In this document: positions 22,655 through 35,348 of the stretch, in pieces
Numbering within the stretch: position 1 is the stretch's first letter
Layout: every line of letters starts with the position of its first letter
Made by a program: the position numbers and the translations under genes
Notes under the pieces: model-generated
What the model was told of the DNA's origin: nothing
The model's database searches: none
Seen by the model: the letters and a program-made list of their open reading frames with translations, nothing else
Origin: Allantophomopsis cytisporea
Lineage: Eukaryota; Ascomycota; Leotiomycetes; Phacidiales; Phacidiaceae
Length of the DNA stretch: 64,000 nt
Assembly: GCA_024752435.1 (NCBI GenBank)
Contig: CP103022.1
Location: 248,001 to 312,000 of the forward strand
Reading direction: 5' to 3'

Positions 22655-23344
22655 TCATGTGCTGGTATGCCATTTTTGGAAGCGATAACGTCGGGATGAA
22701 GGAATCTGGTCTAGATGATATAGTACGTACGGATACGGAGGCGGTGGTTTTGATGGACAAGACAAGTTCACCGCATAGCATAGCGAGGCGGATTTTGTAG
22801 AACTGGAGAGAAAAAAGTGATCTTTGAGATTGAGGTGGTAAACCCTATATGGATCCAATGTACAACAACAAAGAGCCCCAAGCAAGCAAAGAAAGGGATG
22901 AGATGAGAAACAAGCAGAGGCTTTTGAATATGCTATGAAGCGCCTCAAATTCAAGCTCAGTATTTGCAATGTGATGAGTTGAGAAACAAAACCCAATATG
23001 AATCTGTTATATCTCTTTTGAATGGAGAAAAAAGCAAAAGAACCTCCCAACCCGCATTTCCCCAATCTATAGACAGAAAAACCAGAACAATCCCTAGCTA
23101 AGCTATCCGCAAAAGACAAATTACTCCCTTCGCAAAATGAAACGAGGAAAACAACACGAGCAATAAATGAAACAGGGTGAAAATCGCTACACTTTTTTTG
23201 CCATCCAGACTCCAACGATGAACTAAACAAGAAGGGGAGACTGTACTCCATTTTCAAGGAAGCAAAGCATCTATTAACGGGTATAAAGAAGTCCAAAATC
23301 CAGCCAAACCAAAACACAAAAGTAAAACTCCACCTAATGCTCAT
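22655..23344 (-). CDS. 229-codon open frame downstream of the SFP1-type gene, doubtful
   Basis: Starts with a true ATG (MSIRWSFTFVFWFGW) 170 bases beyond the stop of the transcription-factor gene, on the same strand. The translation is rich in Phe, Ser, Leu and Cys, as expected when T-rich non-coding DNA is read. It shows no known motif, and hydrophobic patches are not spaced like membrane helices. It is the longest uninterrupted frame in the window without a recognisable family. Most likely it is the T-rich 3' UTR of the neighbouring gene. Confidence 0.15.
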   Translation of the reverse strand: MSIRWSFTFVFWFGWILDFFIPVNRCFASLKMEYSLPFLFSSSLESGWQKKCSDFHPVSFIARVVFLVSFCEGSNLSFADSLARDCSGFSVYRLGKCGLGGSFAFFSIQKRYNRFILGFVSQLITLQILSLNLRRFIAYSKASACFSSHPFLCLLGALCCCTLDPYRVYHLNLKDHFFLSSSTKSASLCYAVNLSCPSKPPPPYPYVLYHLDQIPSSRRYRFQKWHTST

Positions 23345-23514
23345 AGGAAAAAGGGACTGGTCCAGACGAGAGGTTCAAGCCGCATCTTGCAATGGACCAG
23401 ATATTTTGCGCCGTACAGGGGTAGGTCATTAAAGGGGCATGAAGGGAACGTATTCTTCGTAACGAGTAGAATCGTAACCGGGAGGGATTCATGTTGAAAA
23501 CCATGTTTGATGAA

Positions 23515-25519
23515 TCACATCATTCCTTCTTCTCCAATGCCGGGAAGGCCGGCTACATTAACTCCGAGTCCGCCGAGGCCGGCTGCTGCCATATGACTAC
23601 TGAGCTTGAGTTCGGGGTTGCAAGGTGGGGAGTGTTGTCGATGCTATAAACTTGTCAGTATACTAATCAAAAGTATTGTTTATTGCCTAATAAGTATAAC
23701 TCACGTATTTGAGACCGTTCAAGTTCTTGTAACGCTTTCCACAAACGTCACACTTGTATGGCTTCTCCTTCTCCATACCGAGAGTTCCGGGGTAAGGGGT
23801 CGAGGTTTCTGGGTTGACGATGGAGAAGGTGCCGTCTCCGTTCTCGTGGAGCTGTTGAGTTTGATGACCGTGGGTCTTATGGTACTTGAGACCATTCTGG
23901 TTCTTGTATGCTTTCTCGCATCCAATGACTGGACATCTGAAAGGCTTGTGCTCTTCGCCCGGCATCATCATGGATCCAGAAGGACCACCAAGACCTTGCA
24001 TAGCCATTAGCTGTTGCTGTCTGTATTGACGCATCAGATCGCTGTTGTTACCAAATTGACCCTGACCAAGTCCAAACTGTGCAAACTGTTGTTGAAGAGC
24101 TCTCTGGTTGCCAAAGCCACCATTGGGGCTATAAAGGCGCTTTGCTGGTTCATCAATACAGAGGTCAAGTCCAAGCTCACTGTTGAATCCACCAAATCCA
24201 CCGCCAAAAGGCATGTTTCCGTTCATCATATTTCCCATGTTCATGTTCATCGGCATGTTCGCAAAATCGTCATCAAGTTCGCCGGCGGGTGTACCGGGTA
24301 CGGATGTGTCGGGTGAAAAAGTACCGTTGCCTTGCTGTAACTGTGCACTGAGAGTAGGAGTATTAACAGATGAAACAGTCGGGTTGTTTTGGAACCCGAA
24401 CCCGTTTGTAGAAGGTGTGCTTGGCTGCGAAGTTCGAAGACCTTGGTGCGTCATGCCATTTGTATTTGTCAAAGTGAGACTGGGGCGTTGCTGTTGACCG
24501 AACATCGATTGTTGTGATTGTTGGCTCGATTGACGGTTCATTGAAGGTGTGTCGTTCTTCATGTCCATCGGCCCTATTGCGTCGTCCATTTCCATATCTT
24601 CTACACCGTCCATATCATCCGAGAGCTGTGGAGTGCCTTGTTGTGTGGGTGTTGAGGTGCCTGACTGTTGACGCATAAGCTGGTTGATGCCACCCATGGT
24701 CTGGCCATTGCCATTCTTATTTTGTAATTGCTGTCTCTGCTGCTGTGCGTGAGCCTGCTGTTGAACAGAGTTCGCGGCCTGTGCGGCGATTGCTGCCTTG
24801 CTATTTGGTTGCTGATTATCTCGTGCCTGTGCAGCGAGGGAAGCCGTACGCAACGATTGTGGAGTCTGCTGAGCATGGCATTCCTCATAATGTTGTAGGA
24901 GATCGTGAAGAGTAGGAAGAGTCTTGCCGCAACAGGAAAAATCCTTCATGAAATTGGCTTCGAGTTTGGGGAGATATGAAGAAGAGTGAAAGGAGGGCGA
25001 TTGGTATGGGAATGGTGAAGTTCCTGCCATGATAATACTACAAGTAACAAAATTGTCAGCATCGTCAGAATAGCGGTGTCAGAATGTTTGAGAAACCATG
25101 CAAAAAGCACGGCACTCCAAAGACTCGGTGACAGTATGTCGAGGCATCATCTCGGACGTGCGGAATAATGTAGGTAGATTTTTTTTTTTGACTCACTCAT
25201 CTCGAATCCAGCTGCCGACGGAAACACCGCCCCAGCTCATGCCGCCTACCAAGCTGCCTGCCAGACTTTCTCGTCTGGTGCGGCTGTCCTGATTTCTGTT
25301 TGGGTTTATCATGGAAATTGGTTTCGCTCCAACATAGGAATCTTGACGACTGCGACTGAGTCCCATACCGGAGTCGTAAGCCATGTTGTTTTGGCCACTC
25401 ATAATTGCGGCGGATCGTTTGGAATCGGCTTCACCAAGGTATGTTTTCGTGCCTTGCGATGAAGGTGAGGATGATGCTGTTCTTGGAGTGGCGATATCTA
25501 TCGGGGAAGTGCCAGGCAT
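23515..25519 (-). CDS. sfp1: C2H2 zinc-finger transcription factor, SFP1-type
   Basis: Exons 25197-25519, 23705-25037 and 23515-23643 join to 594 residues. Near the N-terminus SWGGVSVGSWIRD and AGTSPFPYQSPSFHSSSYLP lead into a Cys-Cys...His-Cys element (FSCCGKTLPTLHDLLQHYEE). Gln/Asn-rich sequence fills the middle. Near the C-terminus are two fingers, FRCPVIGCEKAYKNQNGLKYH and YKCDVCGKRYKNLNGLKYH. The second is completed by the last exon, which supplies HRQH, so the intron splits it. This layout is that of Sfp1, which in yeast drives ribosomal-protein and ribosome-biogenesis genes under nutrient control. The start is the first ATG in frame; the frame stays open for 17 codons upstream without an ATG. 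Target genes here are inferred only. Confidence 0.88.
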
Positions 25520-28500
25520 AACTCGACCTGAATATGATGTAGAAAGTTGTTTGTCGAATGTCGCGAACAAAACAACAATCGCGGGTGGCGGTTGATGTCG
25601 GTGGGGGTGGGGTTGTTATATTTTAATTTTTTTTTTAATTTTTGGGGAAGAGGTAGGTACTCTTGTGTTTTGCGAGAGATTGGGGATGGGGAGGCGTGCG
25701 TGTGGAGAGGCGAAGGTAGGTAGGTAGGCAGGTAAGTAGTAAGTAGGTGAGTAGGTAACAAGTGAACTTGGTTTAATATGTGAATGTCGGGAATTTTGAG
25801 AGGTTAAGTCGGTAGAAGGTACTTATTATTCAGGGTGTGTTCGGTGTCGGGTGGTAGTCGGTGGTAGTCGGTAGGATAGGTGGGCCTCAGTGGTATTTAA
25901 ATTGGTACAATCCAGCACCACAACACAACACAACACAGCACGACACTCAGAGAAGGTGAGTGGTTGGAATAGGTGGGTAGGTGAGTAGACGGAGTAGATG
26001 CGTAGATGCGTAGATGAGGTAACTAATTAAGTTCCTTAATTCGTTGACTATAATAATAGGTAGAGAGGTAATTGTAAGCAAGGTACATACTTCCATGAGT
26101 AGGCAAGGTATGATTGAATGAATGAATAATGAACACCCAGGCTCAGACTTGGGCTCAGTTGGCTGAAGTTGGCTCAGAGCAGAGGCCGTACTCCGGAATC
26201 ACTTACTTTTTGAGATACGGTACTCTTACTCGATAAAAGCACAATCCACCACTTAGAGTACACCAAAGTAGACAAGAGTCGTAATTGTCTGGGAGCAGCG
26301 ACAAGCAGCAACGTCGACTAGTACGTAGTGATAGGGTAATGCTATTACTTGTCGTCTCACACCAAGGCTACTATGTTTAAGGTGTGCGTATGGGTGTTTA
26401 GTTCCAAGAGTCCTGTGCTTAGACTTGCTCGGAGGAGACTGGAGAAAAAGGTCCAAGGTATTTTGGGTAGAAGTGGGTTTCGGAGTAAAGGTAAGAGAGA
26501 GGTCGAGTGTGGGATAGTTTAACCTCGAAGGATTGAGACCGTATGGTGTTCCTTTTGTGGGCGTCTGCGGTTATAACTTCCAGTCGTATTTGTATATATA
26601 CAAGAATACAAAGTACTGAGTAGTGAATATGTTGTCTTCAAAGTACTGCAGAATGTATGGAAGTTCCTCCGATTCGAAGAAGCAGAAGATGCTGGCTGGA
26701 TAAATGCTTGTCCACCTACGGAAAATATACGAGTGAGTCTGAGCACTTTTGTACGGGGGTACCTAGACTGGCTAATTTTGAGTATATAAAGAGAAACACA
26801 CCGTAAATGTAACAGAAACCCAAAAAGGTACTGGATTTGTATATTTCACGATTCGGAAGCAAAGTGGACTCGTGCAGTATGTACGTTCGGGTTGTACAAA
26901 GTTCTGACCGTGGCTGATATCGAATTTGATGACAGCGGCGAATCGTAGCTGTAGGATAACTCCCTGAATGCGACGAGATGAGACAAAGATTGAAGAGATG
27001 GGAGAGAGAGAGATGAAGACTAGAGTTTCGAAGTGAAATAAGTCAGTCAACCAAGAATAACTCGAAAGTAAAAGTAGAGATGCCTCAAATTGCTCGTTAC
27101 TCGCGGTTGGTCATATAAGTACGTTGTGTATGGAGTCAGTCGAGCACGAGAAGCGACAAGGTACCTTTCTTAGTGTTCTGGATCAGGTGGGGAGAATGGC
27201 TAGTAACTAGGAGGAGGATACAGTCATAGGTAGGCAATCTTCGACGTAGATGACAGATTATACTTTGTAGTGGTGAATATGAGGAGGCATTGAGGTTGGA
27301 GTCGAGGTCGAGGTCGGATAATATCGATGTCAGTGCCAATGTTGGAGGAAGTTAGTTGTATCCTGTTTCTTGCCACTATTGAAAGTATCAAATGTTACAA
27401 AACTCCCACCCCTTGGTTGCTGGCACTATACCAAACAAATCTATACCTCTCTATTCCTCCGCCCCTACACGATCCATACATACGTCTACATCTATACTGT
27501 CTGTCAATGTCGCTGTCACTGTACCTTGTACATAATATTTACATCCTACATACATATATGTACATACAAACAAAGTACTTTGTACTTACATTTTACGCTG
27601 CGCTACGCTACGCTACGAGGTCTGCATAGGGGAGAGAGTACGTACCTTTGAAATATACTACATACAGTACAGTACATACGAAGGTGCTAATTTTGTGGTG
27701 CTGTAAGGCCTGCAACGCACTAGGATTCTGTAAGGCGGGCGGGCATCTTGTCAAGCAATTGGTTATGGATCCGCCCAGTGGGTGATGGGTGCGTCAACAA
27801 CCATCGACAATCATCGACGAAGCAACCAAAACTCATTTCCAAATTTTTAGTCTCACAGTGAGTGATCCTCTCTTTGTGGTCCCTCTCTCTCGCTCTCCCC
27901 CCAGTAAAACTAGCCCCTCTCTGTGGTCCATCCTCTTACCTTACCTAGCTCATGGAACCATTCTTTAGCTCACTCTCGATACAAGTCTAAGTGGCCCGGG
28001 GTGGCATTGCTGGGATGGCCAGCTAACGCAGAGTTCGAAAAGGGACCCTTGAGCATGATGGATGCTTCGAATGGAGTCACTGCGCTGGCTCAAGTATGTA
28101 TGGAGAGTGTTCTAATGAATACCGCGTATGTGCGATGTTTGGTGCTTGCACTTGGAGGATGAGTGGACAATGAGTGGACAATGAGTGGACAAGGGTCTTG
28201 CTGGATTTCATATGGATACATACATACGATGAGAGATTGAGAGAGGCAGGGCGAGAGAGAGCGGTGGACGAGGAGGAAGATGAGCAACAGAGTGATTCTG
28301 ATAACAAGCGATTGATGGGCGATGATGGGCGTGTTGATCCGGACATTGATTCATTTACAATTTCCTGCTGCTGTTCTTCGAGCACCTTTTTCCACACTCT
28401 CCTCGCTCTATTTTGCTCCTCGAAAGCTGCGATTACAATCCTGCATCTATCATGCCAGCCAAGATATTGAAAGATGTCATATAATGCTTATTCAATGCTA

Positions 28501-28975
28501 GGGGCGGCGTGGAGGGGAATTGATGAATGAGCTGGTGAGTTTGTGAGCTCTCGATCTCGCCAAGTATCTCCTTCTTTTGAAGGGTGATCGAGTAACGTTC
28601 TCATCGGAGAAGGATGATGGATTACGGAAGTATAAAATGACGGTAGGGAGTAAGGTGAGGTTGAGTTGAAACCTAAGATATGTCGATGAGATGATGAGAT
28701 ACAAGGACAGGAAGGTCTAAGCAATGAAAAGGGCGTAGCTGACGCACAACGTATGGTGATTGAGCAAGAAAGTCTGGCGCATGGTATGCAACTCAACTGT
28801 GACCACATGCATCAATTCTGTTCCCCAAGGAATGGCATGTAGATTAATTCGTAGATGATGGAAATGTATGTGCGAAGTACATACAATACAATACATCAGT
28901 ACAAAATGATGTGGGGTGGTAGGGAGTATTGTGAATATCTAGTATGCACTTCATTCGGTATGTGATGAAAAAAGC

Positions 28976-29042
28976 ATCTCCATCTCCGTCTCCGTCTCCG
29001 TCTCCGTCTCCATCACCATCTCAGTCTCCATCTCCATCTCTC
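28976..29042. repeat. (TCTCCG/TCTCCA)n hexanucleotide repeat
   Basis: About ten imperfect hexamers on a pure pyrimidine-rich strand. Confidence 0.8.
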
Positions 29043-30594
29043 TGCTTCTTTCTCTCCTGATCCATCAGCGGCTATGATCGAGCATGTATTATGGATGTAT
29101 GTATTATGTATGTACATACATACATATCTACATTATTAGTTTCGCTACCAAAACCATCTCGAGGCCCTGTTTGACCAACATGCTCCCCTCGTCCGATCAC
29201 CACCAATAATGGAACACAATAATATATTCTATGCATGTACGCACGGAACACTTCCATATGTTGTTGTTGTTATCTGTTGGCCCTTCTCACTTACTGCGTA
29301 TCTACTCATCCTGAGAATCGAACGAATACTTACATTGACACCAGATACAGCATTCATTCTTGTCTATCACCGTAAAACATGTTTGCGTCATACTCTTCTC
29401 CAAAACTATCTTTAACTCTGGATAGACAAACCTTCTTGACCCCCAACACGGCATCGCATCTCACATTCACTTATCCAAGTTTTATGCACAATGCGCCGCG
29501 CATGGGCGTACGCCGCCAAACAAGGGCCGATAATAACGAGCACTTCACAACTACCGCCCTACAGCCCAACGTATGTGACTGCTACCGGACTACGGCAGCG
29601 AATGACCGGCGCCGAAGCCATGCATCCTTTACGGCAATAGAATGGTGGTTGCTGTACATCCTACACACCCGTGATCCAACCCAGACACACCAGAGTACCA
29701 CACAAGGAGAATTAGACTACCACAAGCACACATGTTCGTTTAGAACCTTTCGGGGAGCCGGGAACGGTGTCTCTTTTCATCCCTGTGGCACATTTCCTCC
29801 TGCTTAAGCTCGTCTGGTGGTTGTATTCCATACTGTGTCTGGAATTCAACTCCGTACATAGCATGGCAGTTGTGCATGCTACACAGCAAAGTACGTACTG
29901 TAGTGTATGCATAAGAACATACCGGTCTGTCTCGTTCCTCGGTCCACCATGAGAAAAACGGACAAAACACCCTATCATTTGCCTTATTCGTCACTACTAT
30001 TCGATAGAGTTGATATCCCGGATAGTAATAGTTGGCAGCTCGGCAGGTGTACCTGAATCGTACATACAAGCAACACCAAAAAGCCGCCTGGGTATCCACA
30101 TTCGCGCGTAACGAATAATGAATCTAAAGCGCACACTGTGAACGCCGACGACGAATCTTTCGTAATGGATATTCTGCCTATCTGACCTTACCTTACGGAC
30201 GCCATGCGGATGTCAGAACTCCAACGCCTTCCCGTGAGGCACCTCACGCAGGAACACGATTTCTCTAGTCATCCATCTTTGACTCACGTAGGAACGTGTA
30301 CCATCTCATCTAATCATCGAGAGTATTCAACCACATGATACTTTTGAATAATAGACCATCTTAGATTACGCTTCTTATAGGCTAATCACAACTCACGGAA
30401 ACCCCTTCCTATCACAGCTATCTGACCATCTGGATCCTCATCTCAAAGCATTCACACTTCTGCTTAGCTGCCTAGCTCTACAAGGCTGGTAGGAAGGCTG
30501 GGGAGGTTCGCCAGTCAACCACCTACGCCGTCTCGCCCAAGACGACAATCATTATCCTATTGAATAGTCTGACGTATCTACCAATGCTTCAAGG

Positions 30595-30656
30595 GGTTGA
30601 TGCAATATAGTAGTGTTGGAGATCACTTGGGTTCGATCTCCCGATTGCAATCAACC
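30595..30656. repeat. 62-base long hairpin (nested inverted repeat)
   Basis: Outer arms GGTTGATGCAAT and ATTGCAATCAACC pair with one bulged base, and inside them GGAGATC (30618-30624) and GATCTCC (30635-30641) pair perfectly around a 10-base loop. About 19 base pairs in 62 bases is well above expectation for unique sequence. A GGTTCGAT in the loop recalls a tRNA T-arm, but the cloverleaf does not form. Confidence 0.6.
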
Positions 30657-30950
30657 AAGATACGCAGATAATCGAAATTACATATTCCAGATACAAACGC
30701 ACGAACGTTGTAAACAGGCCGAATCTCATCCTAGACAGTGCAAGACTTTCGAGGAGAGTGAGTATCGGAGATAGAGAACTTGCACAAGCTTCGAACTCTT
30801 TATCAAAACATATCACGATACCATAAGATCGTCAAGATCAGCAATCACGACAAGAGCGTGCCAGCTTCTTAACCCGCCTTTTCAATATTGATACCGGTTG
30901 TTTGTTGATGTCGGTACGTGAACAGCTCCACATAAATGTATTTGATGCCA

Positions 30951-31215
30951 TCATGCCGAGCGTTCGGGACGAACATCCTCGATCCCCCCAAACTCTACGT
31001 CGTCATCTCGACTGGTTTTACCTTTGAAAACGCATTCAACCTCCACAAGAGAAGTCCGAATGAAGTCTTTCCCCGTCAATTGTGCGCCATCCTCCGCATA
31101 AAGATACTTTACGCCATTCATGCTCTCACGAACAGCCCATCTTGGCAGCTGGTACACCAGTTGCAATCCCAGGGCAGCGTCTTGACAAGCCTCATCAGCT
31201 CCACATCACCACTCA
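30951..31215 (-). pseudogene. Coding-like relic, family unrecognised
   Basis: On the minus strand a frame reading ADEACQDAALGLQLVYQLPR and then ESMNGVKYLYAEDGAQLTGK looks strongly like protein, but it has a stop two codons upstream and ends at a stop within about 70 codons. A second frame just upstream (VERLEISMSGDVELMRLVK) also looks coding. No intron explains the change. Probably the remains of a gene or one exon of an unrecognised gene. Confidence 0.3.
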
Positions 31216-32650
31216 TCGAAATCTCAAGACGCTCGACTCTCAGCCCCCGGCATTACCACATATTCGTAGTTCCAAAGTCTCTTCCTTCTTCTCTCTCTGT
31301 CTCCCTCTCCTCCAATTATTCACGAATACGGAGTAGAGCATCCGGTAAATCCCCATGTATGGAATTGCCATCTCATCCTCATCCACGGTCGTCGAGTCCA
31401 AGAAACATAAGTACCACATCAAGCGCAACTCTATGCTAGGGGCATTAAACTCAGTTTCACATCGAATCTCACACATTTGACGCAGAAGAAGCAGGGGTTC
31501 AAGACAGTGCAGTGCGCCCGCTCCATTACTCCATACCCGTACTTAAGTAGACGAGAAACATAATCCAACGACGTCACGCTTACCCATCTTACCGAGCAAA
31601 AGAAGAAGAAAAAATATAAGAAATTTCAAGAGCGAGTGGGAAGAAGGACTTGTTCTCAGTCGAATGCCCGCTGCATTGGTTTACTGTCATAGCATGGTTC
31701 GCACATAGAAAAGAGACGCCAGGCGCTAGGAAGGCCGTTTGATTGACAGGCTCACTAGCAGGATTCCGCACTTGCTGCCCTCCCTTCCCTGCAGAACAGC
31801 GGAATGTCTTGGGTTTGTTTTGTTGTTGGGAGACGAGAGGGTGCAGGCACAGAGAATGAGAATGGCAGTCTTTGTCTAGGAAACACATCGTATATCCTAG
31901 TTGTGCTGTGTGATAATGTAATATGAACGAGGGAGTTTGAGAAGGGATGTGCTGTACCGCTTGGGCGGTCTTTGCATTGCGTTGCGTGGTGGGAATCAAA
32001 TAACGTCGTTGCATGTCATGATCCTGTGCATCGCGTGGCTGGTGTGTGACTGTGCGTTGGGGGGAGGGGTGGATATGGATGTGTGGGCTGCGACAGCACA
32101 TGATGTCTCGGTCGTGGCCGAAATTCCTCACGATTTCTCGAAGGAGCCGTGCTCGAGTAAGATGTTGCTATTAGTCTATGCTGTGAGATTCAGTAGTAGC
32201 ATGATCAACAGGCACTCGCAATATGCACAATGTGGTTATAGCTTCAACTCTTTGGAAATGAAGCAAGCTCTGGTGTTTTGCTCGACTTCGGAGATTCTCT
32301 CGCTGCTTGCTAATATGCCGCTCCCAATTCCACCGTCTGCTGGTCCTGTATGCCAATGTGCGTGCAATGCTCACCGTCGGCGATGTTGGAGGAAATTGCA
32401 CTTCAAATCACTTTACCAGACTGACAGCTCACTTATGCCAGCCAGAGTAATCAATCCAGGGTCTCAATCAAGGACCGCGGTAACTTTTGGATCTCATGTA
32501 CGTACACCGTAGATACTCCGTCTCCTCGTCCTTTGATTGAACATCACCACCATCCGCGCACGATTGGAACTCAACCTTCGCCATCATCCCACAAATTTCC
32601 ACGATCCCACATTCCACATCACCCTGCCCGCCCCCGTCGTTGCGTTCTCC

Positions 32651-32674
32651 TGCATGCATGCATGCATGCATGCA
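32651..32674. repeat. (TGCA)n microsatellite
   Basis: Six self-complementary TGCA units in tandem. Confidence 0.85.
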
Positions 32675-33220
32675 ATCATGCCAGGTCGGAGCAGACGCCG
32701 ATTGAATGGCATCACAATTCCATCACAATTCCATCGTATGGAATGCGGACTCGTCTTTTTCCAGCCCAACGTTGCACCGACTGCATTTCTTCTGCAGTAG
32801 GGCGTTTCGGAGCCGATATCATTACCTCCGTGTATATACTACCTCTATATATGCGTATGTCCCTCACGCAGGATGGATACAGGACAGTGTACATACGGCG
32901 TGCAGCATACAGCAAGCTCTCTGGACCCCTACTTCCCCGGTGCAACAGGCATAGTGATCCCTACGCTGCCATGCGGTTATGAGGTAGGGAACCGTTGTTT
33001 GTGTGTAGGAGGAGCATGAGAACGAAGGATTCCGCTGGTGCTGCACTGCATTGTGTAGAATGGGACTTGAGGTGCGTAACAGCCAGAGCAGTCTAGATTG
33101 TTGATATATTTACTTTTACCTCGGCGTTTGAGATGCGAGGACAGAGCCTCGGAGGATTACACTATGTACATTTGTACTATTCAGATTGAGATTGAGATGT
33201 TACGTCTATGTATTCTATGA

Positions 33221-33252
33221 ATGGATGGATGGATGGATGGATGAATGAATGA
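33221..33252. repeat. (ATGG)n/(ATGA)n microsatellite
   Basis: Five ATGG units followed by ATGA units. Confidence 0.85.
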
Positions 33253-35170
33253 GTTATTCGGTGGAGTGCACGCGATAGATTTCTCTATTGGGTAGAGTAC
33301 GGCGAATAAACGGACTCCATGCTTTTCTACCGACGACTTCCTTGCCTCAGTGAGAGAACCTGACCTCATCATCGACACGCCGAGTCTGTTGATTAATCAG
33401 CCCTTCGGGCCCGACGAGATGGTTACTCGAGATCCGCTAGCTGGCATCATATACCATGACATGACGGGGTCACAAAGGGTCGAAATCCGGCATACGTATT
33501 TCCTGTTCCTCACTCGCATCTCTCCCTCTGTCTCTCTCTCTCGATATATTCATGTTGTCCTCAACGTCTTTATAATACAATACTCCACAAGACAGAAGCG
33601 CGTAATGGCCAGACTGTACAAGAGAACTACCTAAGATGTTAGGTAGGTGTCAACGGGGTGTCATGATATATTTGACTGAACTACGGTAGACAACCCACAA
33701 ACCATTGAGACCAGACTGCAATTGTCAATTGCATACGTACCACTCACAGCTCACGCTGTGCATTAATTTTCAACATTCAATATCACCGCCTCCAATGTAG
33801 ATTGTGACCTCTACAATCCAATTTACACCATAGTCGCCGAAGGTCTAGAGGTAGCCACTGAACATGTTCGAACCGTTCAATACCGCTGACGAACCCAGGC
33901 ACAGTGCGCTCTCCAATTGTTGAGATTCATAATAGCTCTGAATAGTATGTCGCCTACTCACCCTCGTGCCTCACTTGCGGACGCCACCCCAAACCACCCT
34001 CGACATGACAGCGGCAATGTTCGGCCTCTGCGCAGGCGTCAAGCTGCCGCTGTCTCGGAGTCGGCGGTACTTATTAGTCACGGGTGGATAAGCAAAAAAT
34101 GGTAGAAGCCGTTCACAGAGAAACAAAAAAAAAAGAAATTTAGAAATCAACTCTTCCTCTCTCTCTTATCCAGGACGAGACCAAGATGGAAGAGGCTGAG
34201 ATGTGGGTTTAGGGTTCGGCGTTAGGCGGATCTTTTGCAGCTCAGCCAGGTATGGATGGAATGGTCTAGGTGAAGAATAGATGAATTTAGCCTTATTCAT
34301 TACATACCTGGCTGATTTCTATACGGCTCCTTGGACAGAGAACACCCGGGTTTATATTCCGTGGCATGTATTTGCGTACGAGCAATTCTTATTGAGGAAA
34401 GTTTTTTATTTTTATTTTTTTCCCTTTCCTTTCGTGACCATTCATAGAGACTTATTTATTTACTGTGGTTCTGTTCTGGTTGGAATTGGTCCGCACACAG
34501 CACAGACGAAACGAATGCGTCGAATATTTCCCGTTTTAATCACCGCCTGGTAATGCGCCACACCGCATTCTCGACACCGACTTGTGCATCTGCCATCATC
34601 GCGCATCTCATCTCAACCCAACGTGCCCAGCTGATTCATTCGTTGTACATTCTAGCCTCCTGGAGGCTTGATTCTGCATATCTGCAGAGTGATGTAACTG
34701 CTCCGTGCCGCAGTGCATCTCGGCAGGCTGTCGGAGTATACTCCGGTGCTCTACTCCTGTAAGTGAGATGTGTATTTGAAAATGGCAGGATTTAGCGCGA
34801 GTCGAAAGGCAACTTTACAAGAAGCTGGGCATATATAGGGGTCGTCAGGGGTTTGAGTGTGTTGAATGCTTGCTGTGCTTTGTGTGTTCTGTTCAAGTGT
34901 TGGCAGATGTGATGAATGTGATCATGAATACATGGTCGACATGAGATTATGGAGACTTAGGTGAACATAGATGACTCATTTGCGGGTATGACCAAATTAG
35001 GATGTTATTCATGGAGAACTCGTACTTGATATAGTAAGGCGGTAGGGTGTTACGCTGTACTATATTTATGTGTTATCATTGTTAGATGATTCACCAACTA
35101 TCTTGATACAGAGCGTGCTGTTTGCGGTCCTCCAATGCGCATACCCGAGTTGAACTCAACACATTGATAC

Positions 35171-35348
35171 TCCCTACCACTGTGATATCTCTGCTGGATA
35201 GAGGTATTCTAAATAGACTGGTTGAAAGTTACGGAGTCATATCCGCGATTGCTATCCACGTTACTCACAGGTCCTTACCAGGTTCAAGGTAACAGCCCAT
35301 ACCACTACATCATACTTACTGGATAGAGGTATCTGGAAGGATTGGTGA
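35171..35348. repeat. Imperfect short tandem duplication
   Basis: CTGGATAGAGGTAT occurs at 35194-35207 and again at 35319-35332, each preceded by a similar TACCAC...CAT/GAT block, giving a diverged duplication with a 125-base offset. Possibly a remnant of a repeated element in the AT-rich stretch. Confidence 0.4.

Noticed and set aside
30595..30656. Possible tRNA gene at the long hairpin (GGTTCGAT loop)
   Set aside because: Only 62 bases long, lacks a D-arm and A box, and folds as one nested hairpin rather than a cloverleaf. Kept as a repeat or hairpin instead.
31589..32512. 180- and 191-codon frames on opposite strands
   Set aside because: Both lack motifs, one begins at a non-ATG codon, and neighbouring sequence is non-coding. 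They look like chance open frames.
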